A stretch of DNA of 40,245 nt from Acidobacteriota bacterium (GTDB taxonomy: Bacteria; Acidobacteriota; Thermoanaerobaculia; Gp7-AA8; JAHWKK01): assembly GCA_019347945.1 (NCBI GenBank), contig JAHWKK010000002.1, positions 221,316 through 261,560 on the forward strand, written 5' to 3'. The stretch's first letter is position 1. Every line of letters starts with the position of its first letter. The notes under the pieces were generated by a model. That model was not told the origin of the DNA and did not search any database. It saw nothing but the letters and a program-made list of their open reading frames with translations. The position numbers and the translations under genes were made by a program. Of the stretch, positions 24,779 to 32,230 are shown piece by piece.

Positions 24779-26463
24779 ACGGGCACGATGACGACGTCAC
24801 GCCGGACCTCGCCGACGAGGGGAGCGATCAGGAATCGCGGGAGGCGAGCCTCCAGGTCGGCCACTGGTCTCCCTGGATCTGGGTGGTCCCTGCCATCGCG
24901 ATTTTCGTGGTCGGTTATCTCGTGGTGCGGTATGGCCTTTTCGGAGGGGGCGACATCACCGTTCGCTTCGTCGACGCCAGGGGACTCGAGCGCTACAGTC
25001 CCGTCCGATATCGCGGGGCGAAAGTCGGGACCGTCCAGAAGATCACGATCGATGACGAGCTCGAAGAAGTGATCGTCCGCATCTCGATGGATGCCGCCAT
25101 GGACGACGCTTTGCGAATGGGGACCAGCTTCTGGATCGTCGAGCCCGGTCTCGAGTCGGGCGGTCTCGGCGGGCTCCTCGGAGGTACCTATATCGGAATG
25201 GAACCGGGCGAGGGCGAACCGGCAGACGAGTTCGAGGGACAGGAGTACCCACCCATACTGACCGCGCCCCAGCCGGGAAAGACATTCGTTCTCGAATCCG
25301 AGGACGTCGCATTCATCTCGATCGGGGCCCCGGTCCAATTCGAGGGAACGCGCGTCGGCCGTGTTCTCGGTGCCCGATACGACGCCGAAGAGGGCGTCGG
25401 CTCGGTCTATGTCTTCGTCGTCGAGCGCTTTGCCAGCCAGGTTCGCGAGAGTACCCGTTTCTGGCGAACCGGAGGAGTGTCGATCTCCACCGAGGGAGGC
25501 AGGATCTCGATGGGCGACGTCTCTCTGGCTACGCTGCTGAACTCCGGCATCGCCTTCTACACTCCCGAGATTTTCGCCGGTGATCCTGCTTCCGAGGGGG
25601 CGGTGTTCGAACTGCACGACTCCCGTCCCGCGGCTATCGCGTCTGCCGACGGACCCCACATGACCTATCTCACCTATTTTCCGGGGGCGATCGGCGGGCT
25701 GGCCCCGGGGACATCGGTTCGCATGAAAGGGGTTCAGGTCGGCCGGGTGCGGGACGTGAGACTCCGCTACGTGCCGGAAAATGCGACCCTCGAAACTCCG
25801 GTCACCCTGGAGATCGACCCGAGACTGCTCGAGATCCAGGTCTATCCGGGCGAGACCAGAGAGGACCTGCGCGCTCGAATGGACGGCGCGCTCGAAGCGC
25901 TCGTGCAAAACGGACTGCGCGCCACCCTCACCTCTAGTCTTCTCGGCTCGACGTCGGTCTCTCTCGAGACCAGTGCCGCGCCGGGAACAGGCCGGCTCGC
26001 GGTCGAGCACGAACCTCCGGTCATTCCGGCCGCGCCTGGCAGCAGTGGGCTTGACGACGCCATCGCATCGCTGAACCGCGTGGCAGGCACGCTCGAGGAT
26101 CTGCCGCTCCGGGAGACGATGTCGCATCTTCGCAGCGCCGCGGCACGCGTCGATTCGCTGGTCAGCGATCCCGCTCTGCAGGATAGCGTGCAACGGTTGA
26201 ACGCTGCGCTCACCGATATCCAGGCCGCGGCACAAACGACCAACGAGAACATCGGACCGATTGCAGAAAAACTCCGGAGCGCCGCGACTTCCGCAGAAGC
26301 TGCAGCTTCCCGTGCTCAGGAGCTCGTCGGATCCGCTCCGAAACAGAATTACGATCTGGCGGAGCTTATCCGCGAGCTCACCCGGGCGGCCGAGTCAGTC
26401 AGAGCTCTGGCGAGCTACCTGACCGAAAACCCGGATGCGCTCCTCAAGGGAAGAGCCGAATGA
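24775..26463 (+). CDS. pqiB: PqiB-like MCE-domain protein
   Basis: A 562-residue periplasm-spanning protein with a single N-terminal membrane helix (residues about 34-54, WIWVVPAIAIFVVGYLVV) followed by three MCE domains. These begin near residues 60 (ITVRFVDARGLERYSPVRYR), 175 (AFISIGAPVQFEGTRVGRV) and 300 (GLAPGTSVRMKGVQVGRV). Residues about 430-560 are a long alpha-helical/coiled-coil tail (LRSAAARVDSLVSD, EKLRSAATSAEAAASRAQEL). In E. coli PqiB such hexamers form a lipid tube between the membranes. The gene overlaps pqiA upstream and pqiC downstream by 4 bases each (ATGA), a clear three-gene operon. Confidence 0.92.
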   Translation: MNGHDDDVTPDLADEGSDQESREASLQVGHWSPWIWVVPAIAIFVVGYLVVRYGLFGGGDITVRFVDARGLERYSPVRYRGAKVGTVQKITIDDELEEVIVRISMDAAMDDALRMGTSFWIVEPGLESGGLGGLLGGTYIGMEPGEGEPADEFEGQEYPPILTAPQPGKTFVLESEDVAFISIGAPVQFEGTRVGRVLGARYDAEEGVGSVYVFVVERFASQVRESTRFWRTGGVSISTEGGRISMGDVSLATLLNSGIAFYTPEIFAGDPASEGAVFELHDSRPAAIASADGPHMTYLTYFPGAIGGLAPGTSVRMKGVQVGRVRDVRLRYVPENATLETPVTLEIDPRLLEIQVYPGETREDLRARMDGALEALVQNGLRATLTSSLLGSTSVSLETSAAPGTGRLAVEHEPPVIPAAPGSSGLDDAIASLNRVAGTLEDLPLRETMSHLRSAAARVDSLVSDPALQDSVQRLNAALTDIQAAAQTTNENIGPIAEKLRSAATSAEAAASRAQELVGSAPKQNYDLAELIRELTRAAESVRALASYLTENPDALLKGRAE

Positions 26464-27011
26464 GAATCCGACACGCCATCGCCGCGGCAGCCCTCGTCGT
26501 CTGCTCCTGCGGCTTTTTCTCGAGACCGGACCAGCAGTTCTTCACCCTCGAGACGATTCCTCCTGCGCAGCGCTCGGCAACCATCGGCGCCAACCCCGTC
26601 GCGATAGGAACGGTAGAGCTTCCCCCCGGGCTGGACCGACGAGGAATCGTCGTCCGGAAATCGGACCATCAACTCGACATCCGGGGAACTCATCAGTGGT
26701 CCGACACGCTGGAAACCGTCGTGCTCCACACGCTGGCCCACGATCTGGCTGCGAGACTTCCCGACGGAGAGGTCATCCTTCCGGGCCAGTCGACGCCGGC
26801 GGGCGGGGTGCGGTCGATCGACATCATCTTCGAAGAGCTCGCAGCAGGACCGGAAACGATCTTCCAGCTTCGAGCGCGCTGGACGGCCGATGGCCTGACG
26901 AGATTCGACGAGATCTCGGTCCCGATGTCGTCTCTCGACAGCTCCGAGGTCGCCTCAGCGACGAGTCAGGCGCTCGCGCAGCTCGCCGACCGAATCGTGG
27001 CCAGCATCTGA
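26460..27011 (+). CDS. pqiC: PqiC-like outer-membrane lipoprotein (ABC-type transport auxiliary family)
   Basis: A 183-residue lipoprotein with an N-terminal signal and a plausible lipobox (VVCSC, lipidated Cys near residue 17). The mature part has the YmbA/PqiC layout: FFTLETIPPAQ, VAIGTVELPPGLDRRGIVV (the V-x-L-P-x-L-D-R-xx-I-V signature), then WSDTLETVVLHTLAHDLAARLP. PqiC caps the PqiB tube at the outer membrane. The ATG overlaps the stop of pqiB. Together pqiABC form a full set, in the usual order. Confidence 0.9.
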   Translation: MRIRHAIAAAALVVCSCGFFSRPDQQFFTLETIPPAQRSATIGANPVAIGTVELPPGLDRRGIVVRKSDHQLDIRGTHQWSDTLETVVLHTLAHDLAARLPDGEVILPGQSTPAGGVRSIDIIFEELAAGPETIFQLRARWTADGLTRFDEISVPMSSLDSSEVASATSQALAQLADRIVASI

Positions 27012-27026
27012 ACCGGGAACGGTCGG

Positions 27027-27242
27027 TCAGCGCTCCGCGTCTGGCGCCTCGCGATAAGGATCGCGACGTTCCCGATTTGCCTCGGCCACCGAACGAAACC
27101 GTCGCACCCCGGACCGTGGGCGCGGATTCATGCGGAACCACACGGACATCATGGCGGCTATTCTTCGAAGATTTCCGGGGTCGTCCGGATCCCGCCACGG
27201 GACCGGCATCTCATCAATGGATCTGTATTTCTCGATTACCAT
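27027..27242 (-). CDS. Small protein paired with a nucleotidyltransferase
   Basis: A 71-residue basic protein (YRSIDEMPVPWRDPDD, then GNLRRIAAMMSVWF and VRRFRSVAEANRER). It starts (ATG 27242) three bases after the stop of the nucleotidyltransferase gene, so the two are cotranscribed and probably coupled. I recall similar small EMPxPWRDP proteins next to nucleotidyltransferases in other genomes, but I cannot name a family. A role as partner or toxin-antitoxin component is inference only. Arg/Pro-rich composition makes the coding call slightly less certain. Confidence 0.65.
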   Translation of the reverse strand: MVIEKYRSIDEMPVPWRDPDDPGNLRRIAAMMSVWFRMNPRPRSGVRRFRSVAEANRERRDPYREAPDAER

Positions 27243-27245
27243 GAC

Positions 27246-27731
27246 TCAACGATCCTCGAATCCGAACCGCTTCGCCAGATAATCGGCGTCGATTCGATCC
27301 ACTGGCCGTACAGTATCCTTCTTCATCTGCCACAGCGTATGGGGGCTCACGACCTGTATCGCAACATCATCGATTCGCTTCTCCTCGATCTCGAGCGTGT
27401 CGAACTCAAAAGCCTCGCCAAGCCTGGTGAGAATGTCGAAACCGAATCCCTCGGGTGGCCAGTATCGAACAGCCGGGTACGGGCCACAAAGTTCGTCAGC
27501 GGAAATTTCGTCGATGCTCGGATCATCGAATACCGCGCGCAACGCATTCTTCAGCCGCTCGATATTCTCCCTCTCGGGCCGGACAAAAAGATCGAGGTCG
27601 GCGGTCGCACGCGCGAGCCCATGCAGACCGAGAGCAATTCCGCCGAAAATCGCATAATCGACTCGATGCTCCTCGAGTGCCCGCAGCACGACCAGGAGTT
27701 GCTCTTCGTCCACCCTGACATCGTCACTCAT
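27246..27731 (-). CDS. Nucleotidyltransferase (AbiEii/MNT-like fold)
   Basis: A 161-residue member of the Pol-beta nucleotidyltransferase superfamily. The active-site layout is FGGIALGLHGLARATADLDLFV: the GG pair (residues 30-31), a conserved Arg and the DxD metal site (D45, D47). A third acidic residue is likely within GFDILTRLGEAFEFD. The C-terminal part (SPHTLWQMKKDTVRPVDRIDADYL) resembles the lysine-containing segment of AbiEii-type proteins. Such proteins transfer NMP to RNA, tRNA or proteins, often as half of a toxin-antitoxin or phage-defence pair. Its partner is the 71-residue gene 3 bases downstream. Target unknown. Confidence 0.85.
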   Translation of the reverse strand: MSDDVRVDEEQLLVVLRALEEHRVDYAIFGGIALGLHGLARATADLDLFVRPERENIERLKNALRAVFDDPSIDEISADELCGPYPAVRYWPPEGFGFDILTRLGEAFEFDTLEIEEKRIDDVAIQVVSPHTLWQMKKDTVRPVDRIDADYLAKRFGFEDR

Positions 27732-27834
27732 ATGACCGGAATGATCTCACAACCCCTCTGATCAGGAGGGACTGGAACGGCTTGGATCCGAGCACATCAT
27801 CCAGCCGGGGATACGGTTTGGCCTTGAAACTCGC

Positions 27835-28461
27835 CTATTCCGCGGGGTCCCCGGTCTCGGCAGGAGGATCGATCGATTCGAACATCAGAACTTCCCAGCC
27901 GCTACTGGTCTCCAGCAAAGTCGCACGCGCATAGTTGGTCGTATTGAAGCGGTCGTACAACGGGCCGGACTGGAAAACCGCTCCGATCTCGTTCGGGATC
28001 CATCTCCACGAAAAGTCGACCGTAGGATCCCCGGATGCGTTCTCGCCCACAGCGAGTACCTCCCCGAACTGTTTCCGTGCGAGGGGAACGATGTCGAGAT
28101 TGTCGTTCGGGCGTACGATGAACCGTCCGTCTCTCAAAGCCCGCTGGGTGATCACGACATTTCCCTGGCTGTCGAAGCCGATCCACCCGGTCCGTGCGAG
28201 ATCCTGCGCGATCGCCCGCACCGAATCGCCGAGGTACTCAGTCTTCATCGGTATCGTGAAGGCGGCATTCGAGAACTGATACTGCCCGAACTCGGGAGAG
28301 CTGGCGATCAGCGTGGCGAGCTCTTCTTCGCTCGGAAGCTCGCGCGACGCGCTCTCCGGCTCCGGTTCGGAAGAAGGCGCCTCGGAGGTTGTCTCGCCCC
28401 CTCCGCAGGCAATCAGCGACGGGATCAACAGGGCTGCGAGCAACGATGACCTGATCTTCAT
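27835..28461 (-). CDS. Lipoprotein of unknown function
   Basis: A 208-residue exported lipoprotein. The N-terminus MKIRSSLLAALLIPSLIACG has a clear lipobox (LIAC, Cys 19), followed by a Ser/Glu/Pro-rich spacer to about residue 48. The mature domain, residues about 50-200, is mixed alpha/beta (QYQFSNAAFTIPMKTEYLGD, NVVITQRALRDGRFIVRP, VDFSWRWIPNEIGAVF). I do not recognise a family. The ATG at 28461 follows a TATATT box by 8 bases and has no ribosome-binding site, so it may be leaderless. The gene faces the repeat block at 28480-28886. Confidence 0.85.
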   Translation of the reverse strand: MKIRSSLLAALLIPSLIACGGGETTSEAPSSEPEPESASRELPSEEELATLIASSPEFGQYQFSNAAFTIPMKTEYLGDSVRAIAQDLARTGWIGFDSQGNVVITQRALRDGRFIVRPNDNLDIVPLARKQFGEVLAVGENASGDPTVDFSWRWIPNEIGAVFQSGPLYDRFNTTNYARATLLETSSGWEVLMFESIDPPAETGDPAE

Positions 28462-28469
28462 CCCCGAAC

Positions 28470-28475
28470 AATATA
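28470..28475 (-). promoter_or_regulatory. Possible -10 element (TATATT) for the lipoprotein gene
   Basis: On the minus strand TATATT is followed by GTTCGGGG and then ATG at 28461, a spacing that would place the transcript start at or next to the start codon. The GAAGAGT repeat arm begins four bases upstream of the hexamer, at 28480. Confidence 0.4.
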
Positions 28476-28479
28476 AAAA

Positions 28480-28886
28480 GAAGAGTGAAGAGTGAAGGGT
28501 GAAGAGTGAAGAGTGAAAAAAGGATTCAGGAGCCAGGATTCAGAAGCAGGATTCAGGAACCAGGATTCAGAAGCAGGATTCAGGAATTAGGATTCAGGAG
28601 CCAGGATTCAGGAGCCAGTGTTGAGAGTGAGGAGTGAAGCACTCGTCATTCTGAGCCCGGCGGAGCGCGGGCGAAGAATCTGGGCGGGGGCTCGTGATTC
28701 ACCGCTGCCGCCCATTCGCCACTTTCTTTCACGAGCCTGCCCCCAGGTCCTTCGTCGCTGCGCTCCTCAGGATGACGAGCGTTTGGATGTGGCGAGAGCA
28801 AACGACCCTCACTCTTCAACCTGAATCCTGGCTCCTGAATCCTTTTTTCCCTCTTCACTCTTCACTCTTCACCCTTCACTCTTCAA
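28480..28886. repeat. Nested inverted-repeat block filling the intergenic region
   Basis: No gene is seen in this 420-base gap. The left arm is five GAAGAGT heptamers (28480-28514) followed by the 28-base segment 28516-28543. That segment is repeated exactly, inverted, at 28821-28848, and is followed by inverted CACTCTT heptamers running to the stop codon of the next gene. Between the arms, 28520-28620 carries about six degenerate CAGGATTCAGGAGC units, and 28642-28779 is a complete fold-back element. The outer arms together span about 65 bases each and could form a long stem. Confidence 0.9.
28642..28779. repeat. Dispersed fold-back element, copy A (MITE-like)
   Basis: About 138 bp with terminal inverted repeats CTCGTCATTCTGAG / CTCAGGATGACGAG (13 of 14 match) and an inner inverted repeat GGGGGCTCGTGA / TCACGAGCCTGCCCC. 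A second copy lies at 39998-40125. Similar CATTCTGAGC...GAAGAATCT sequences are, from memory, widespread intergenic repeats in environmental bacterial genomes. No transposase is linked. Confidence 0.85.
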
Positions 28887-30091
28887 TGAAGGCCGATCGA
28901 CGAGCCCACCCAGGTAAAATCCTTGTTGTAGTCGACGCCCAGCATTTTGCCTCGCGAGAGGCGGACGAGATTCTCGGCGAGTACCATCCGCTCCGTTCCC
29001 CGCGGACGCAGATACATCATTCTCACCTCGGCCTTCACCGACCCGCCGTCGGCAGCCTCGAGCGCACCCGCATACTCGACCTTCCGCTGAATGCACCAGA
29101 GTCCCTTCTGGTCGTCGGGTACCACGTTCAGATCAGCGACCGTCGGCTCCACGTTGACGCCGACGCCCGCAAAGGAAAACAACGGCTTCAGCACCCATGC
29201 CGTGTCGAGGTCGTCCGGCGGCTCATCGAGATCGCTCAACAGGATCGACTCCGGCACCGACGGATGCTCGAGAAACGGAAGCGTGTACTTCGACCAGATC
29301 CAGTACCAGTCCGGATGTGCTACCCACTCAACGTCGAGCTCTTCGCGGAAGTCGAACGGGAGAGCAGCGTTGCGCCGTACGAGCTCGTCGGCGATGACGC
29401 GGTTGTAAATTCGAAGGATTCGGCGCGAACGACCATTTTCATCGCGGCGAAAGAGCTGTCGCCCTCGGAGCTCGAGCTGGAGAACGTCCGCCTCCGGCAC
29501 GCCGAGTAACCTGGTAGTCGACGAAAAGTCACAGTTCGTCTTCTGGGTAGACGGTTCAATATCAATAAGGCACACATCTTCAGGGTCATGAGGGCCGACG
29601 ATGGTCTGCCCCGCCAGATCGACAAACGACTCCCGGTCGAGTCCCGAGAACCAGCAGCTCCAGTCCCGATTGAGTCCCGGGATCGCCGCAATCGTCTCGA
29701 CCCAGGCATCCCGTTGAAAGACTTCGAACATGAAGAGCGATGGAAAGCCCTGCAGCTCGATCAGTTTGGGTTCGAGCGTTCCGTCCGCTCCTCTGACGAT
29801 TGCGAAGTCGATCGTCGCGAAACTCGGAAGATGATCCCGCCCCGGTGCTCGGTAGGCATCCGGTACCGCCTTCTCCGAACGGGCGATCATGGCCGGGTCG
29901 CGGGCTTCTGCAATGATCGCATCCGCTGCGTCGGTCATCTTCCTGACCAGTTCCGGTGGAAGAAAAACGGGGGTTTCGGCGAGTCTGAACCCCGGCTCGC
30001 GGCCGCAAAGCAAGGTCAGTCTCTCACGGTAGCTTCGATACAGCTCATCGGTGAAAGCCTCATTGAATCTCTGGCGGTAGCGGCGATCCAT
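28883..30091 (-). CDS. ATP-grasp-like protein of unknown specificity
   Basis: A 402-residue cytoplasmic protein, last gene of a four-gene ligase operon. The C-terminal third has ATP-grasp-like features: WVLKPLFSFAGVGV (nucleotide-binding Lys and Gly-rich loop, residues about 310), WCIQRKVEYAG and VKAEVRMMYL. An N-terminal segment, PKLIELQGFPSLFMFE (residues about 108-123), resembles the acidic metal-binding part, so the fold may be circularly permuted as in glutathionylspermidine-synthase-like enzymes. If so, it forms an amide bond from a carboxylate and an amine using ATP. It starts 8 bases after the amidotransferase-like gene. Family assignment is by motif only; the substrate is unknown. 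Confidence 0.65.
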   Translation of the reverse strand: MDRRYRQRFNEAFTDELYRSYRERLTLLCGREPGFRLAETPVFLPPELVRKMTDAADAIIAEARDPAMIARSEKAVPDAYRAPGRDHLPSFATIDFAIVRGADGTLEPKLIELQGFPSLFMFEVFQRDAWVETIAAIPGLNRDWSCWFSGLDRESFVDLAGQTIVGPHDPEDVCLIDIEPSTQKTNCDFSSTTRLLGVPEADVLQLELRGRQLFRRDENGRSRRILRIYNRVIADELVRRNAALPFDFREELDVEWVAHPDWYWIWSKYTLPFLEHPSVPESILLSDLDEPPDDLDTAWVLKPLFSFAGVGVNVEPTVADLNVVPDDQKGLWCIQRKVEYAGALEAADGGSVKAEVRMMYLRPRGTERMVLAENLVRLSRGKMLGVDYNKDFTWVGSSIGLH

Positions 30092-30099
30092 CCGGGCGA

Positions 30100-31101
30100 T
30101 CAGACTGCGATCGATTCTCCCAACCGCGCGTGAGCCAGTCGGCGCAAATGAAACTCGAGGACGCCGAGCAACGTGTACATCGACGTCCGTCTCACGCGCT
30201 CGTCGACATCGCGTTCGTTCCAGTATCGCCTGAGCGCCTCGCCGCGCTGTTCATACCATTCCGGGCTCACCTCACCGCTCCCGAGCTTTTCCTCGAGGAC
30301 TTCTTCCAGATGCGCCAGGTCGACGACTTCAGGGTGGTGGTTGGCGCCGAATACCCGAGGCATCGTTCCGCTGACGTCTCTCGCGAGCTCGAACATCGTG
30401 AGCGCTTCACCCTCGCTCCCCTCCGGAGTCGACTCGAAAGCGAGATAGCTCGATCCGGCAGGCAACGGGCGCCCGTTCGGGATCAGATCGAAGAGCCGGC
30501 TGTCGAGCGCTCGAAAAAGAGGAGACTCCTTCAGCTCGCGTGCGAACCGGCCGAACCACGGATGCGCGAGGGCCTCTTTCGTGAGCCGATTCCTGACGAT
30601 GCCGCTGCTGGGCGCCTTGGTCCCGGCTCGAAGAGCCGGATCAGCGAAACCGCCCCAGCGGCACATCAGGCCGAACGAATGGCAGTACGAGAGCAGCGCG
30701 ACCCGCTCGTCCGCCAGAATCCGGTCGTACAAAGCAAACAGCGCGTCTTCCCATTCGATCTTCTCTGCCACACCCTCGGAGTACTCGGAAACGCCGTCGT
30801 TATTTCGGGGATCGAGGTGGCCCGGTCCTCCGGTCCCGACGTAGAGACCGAACCGCTCGGGATCGAAAGGCGGAATCGAATGCAAACGCCGGATGTCGAA
30901 CGAGAGGACCCGGATTTCGAGGCTCGTCCCCTCGAGCGCGACCTCGGCACTCTCGTGCACGGCGTGCACGAGCGAGTCGTGCCCCAGATTGGGAAGCCCG
31001 AAATTCATGTCGAGAATCACGACGTCGAGCATTCGAGGATCCCACCGAGGGAGGTCTCGCTCGACTCGCTCGAAACTGAACATCTGACCTTTGCGTTTCA
31101 T
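30100..31101 (-). CDS. Class-I glutamine amidotransferase-like protein
   Basis: A 333-residue protein with the elements of a class-I glutaminase: an oxyanion-type GTGGPG loop (residues 89-94), a nucleophile-elbow cysteine in LLSYCHSFG (C140) and the His-x-Glu pair in ANHHPEVV (H256, E258). These residues would release ammonia from glutamine or cleave a gamma-glutamyl bond. It is longer than a bare GATase domain, with about 70 extra C-terminal residues that are mostly helical. The N-terminus (DVVILDMNFG, residues 26-35) is the first Rossmann strand. It lies between the GCS2 ligase (19 bases upstream) and the ATP-grasp-like gene (8 bases downstream). It may supply ammonia, or hydrolyse a gamma-glutamyl intermediate, for that pathway. 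Confidence 0.78.
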   Translation of the reverse strand: MKRKGQMFSFERVERDLPRWDPRMLDVVILDMNFGLPNLGHDSLVHAVHESAEVALEGTSLEIRVLSFDIRRLHSIPPFDPERFGLYVGTGGPGHLDPRNNDGVSEYSEGVAEKIEWEDALFALYDRILADERVALLSYCHSFGLMCRWGGFADPALRAGTKAPSSGIVRNRLTKEALAHPWFGRFARELKESPLFRALDSRLFDLIPNGRPLPAGSSYLAFESTPEGSEGEALTMFELARDVSGTMPRVFGANHHPEVVDLAHLEEVLEEKLGSGEVSPEWYEQRGEALRRYWNERDVDERVRRTSMYTLLGVLEFHLRRLAHARLGESIAV

Positions 31102-31120
31102 CGTCAGCTACCGAGCCTCA

Positions 31121-32230
31121 TCAGGCCGTGATCCCCCGTTCGGTCTCGGCCATGATGTAGTCCACCACGGCTTCGAGGCTCTGTGTCTCCTTCCACACCC
31201 GCAGCTGCCGGTCGGCGCCGGGCCCCATTTTCATGATCTCGTGTGCATACTGCACTTCTTCGAGGCAACCGAGCTCCCGCGCGGACTCGGCGATCAGCTC
31301 GAGCAGCTCTTCGATGAGGCTCCTCGTATCGACCTGAGTCATCAATCCAAAATCGACGAGCTTTCCATCGAGACCCGCCTTCGCCGCCCGATTCTTGTTC
31401 TCCATGATCAAAGCCCGCCGATACAGTCGCCAGCTCATGTTCCGCCTGTGCAATTTCCACAGAGTATGAGTCAGAGCCTGGAAGATCGCGGCGATGCAGA
31501 TCGTCTCCTCGACTCTCATCGGAACGTCGCATATCCGGTACTCGATGGTCGGAAAATATGGATGAATCCTGAGGTCCCACCAGATCTTTTTCCCGTCGTC
31601 CAGGCAATCGGAAGCGATCAGTATGTCGAGAAATTCTTTGTACTCACCCCACGAGCGGAACGGGTCGGGGATTCCTGTACGGGGGAAGCGCTCGAAAACT
31701 TTCGTCCGGTAGCTCTTCCATCCCGTTTCCCTGCCGCACCAGAAGGGTGAATTGACCGACAACGCGAGGATGTGGGGCAGAAAGTATCTCGCCTGGTTGA
31801 GCAGATGAATTCTCGTCTCGTCGTCTTCTACCGCGACGTGAACGTGAAGGCCGAAGATCAGATTCGCCCGGGCGATCATGCCGAGGTCAGAGATGATCTT
31901 GAGATATCGCGGAGCCTCGACGATCGGAATCTCCGACCAGTGGGTCGACGGATGGGTGCCCGCAGCCGCGATTCTCAACCCGTTCTCTCTGGTGAGCCGG
32001 ATGATCTCGCGACGAAGCCGGGTCACTTCCCTCCGCGCATCCTGAATGTTGTGACAGATCGGCGTACCGACTTCGATGACCGAGTCGTGCATCTCCCGCT
32101 TGATCTCGTCGCGAAGTCGAGTTTCGCCCTCGGTGAAAAGCTCCTGAATGTGGGACCGGAGTTTTCTCGTCTCCGGATCGACGACCTGAAGCTCCTCTTC
32201 GATGCCGAGCGTGAACGATGGCTCGACCAT
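31121..32230 (-). CDS. GCS2/YbdK-family carboxylate-amine ligase
   Basis: A 369-residue member of the glutamate-cysteine ligase type 2 family, glutamine-synthetase-fold enzymes that use ATP to join a carboxylate (often the gamma-carboxyl of glutamate) to an amine. Visible: FTLGIEEELQVVD at the N-terminus (metal-binding glutamates 11-13), SVIEVGTPICHNIQDARRE, FGLHVHVAVED, SVNSPFWCGRETGWKSYRT and IEYRICDVPMRVEE. ATG 32230 is chosen because of the GGGAG site 5 bases upstream and because the motif sits at the N-terminus; the frame extends a further 70 Lys/Arg-rich codons that overlap the preceding gene. ATG and the preceding stop share one base (TAATG), so translation is coupled. The amine substrate is unknown. 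Confidence 0.88.
   Translation of the reverse strand: MVEPSFTLGIEEELQVVDPETRKLRSHIQELFTEGETRLRDEIKREMHDSVIEVGTPICHNIQDARREVTRLRREIIRLTRENGLRIAAAGTHPSTHWSEIPIVEAPRYLKIISDLGMIARANLIFGLHVHVAVEDDETRIHLLNQARYFLPHILALSVNSPFWCGRETGWKSYRTKVFERFPRTGIPDPFRSWGEYKEFLDILIASDCLDDGKKIWWDLRIHPYFPTIEYRICDVPMRVEETICIAAIFQALTHTLWKLHRRNMSWRLYRRALIMENKNRAAKAGLDGKLVDFGLMTQVDTRSLIEELLELIAESARELGCLEEVQYAHEIMKMGPGADRQLRVWKETQSLEAVVDYIMAETERGITA

Noticed and set aside
28642-28779. Complete insertion sequence or small gene in the intergenic element
   Set aside because: It is only about 138 bp, contains no transposase frame, and its open frames are not conserved between the two copies.
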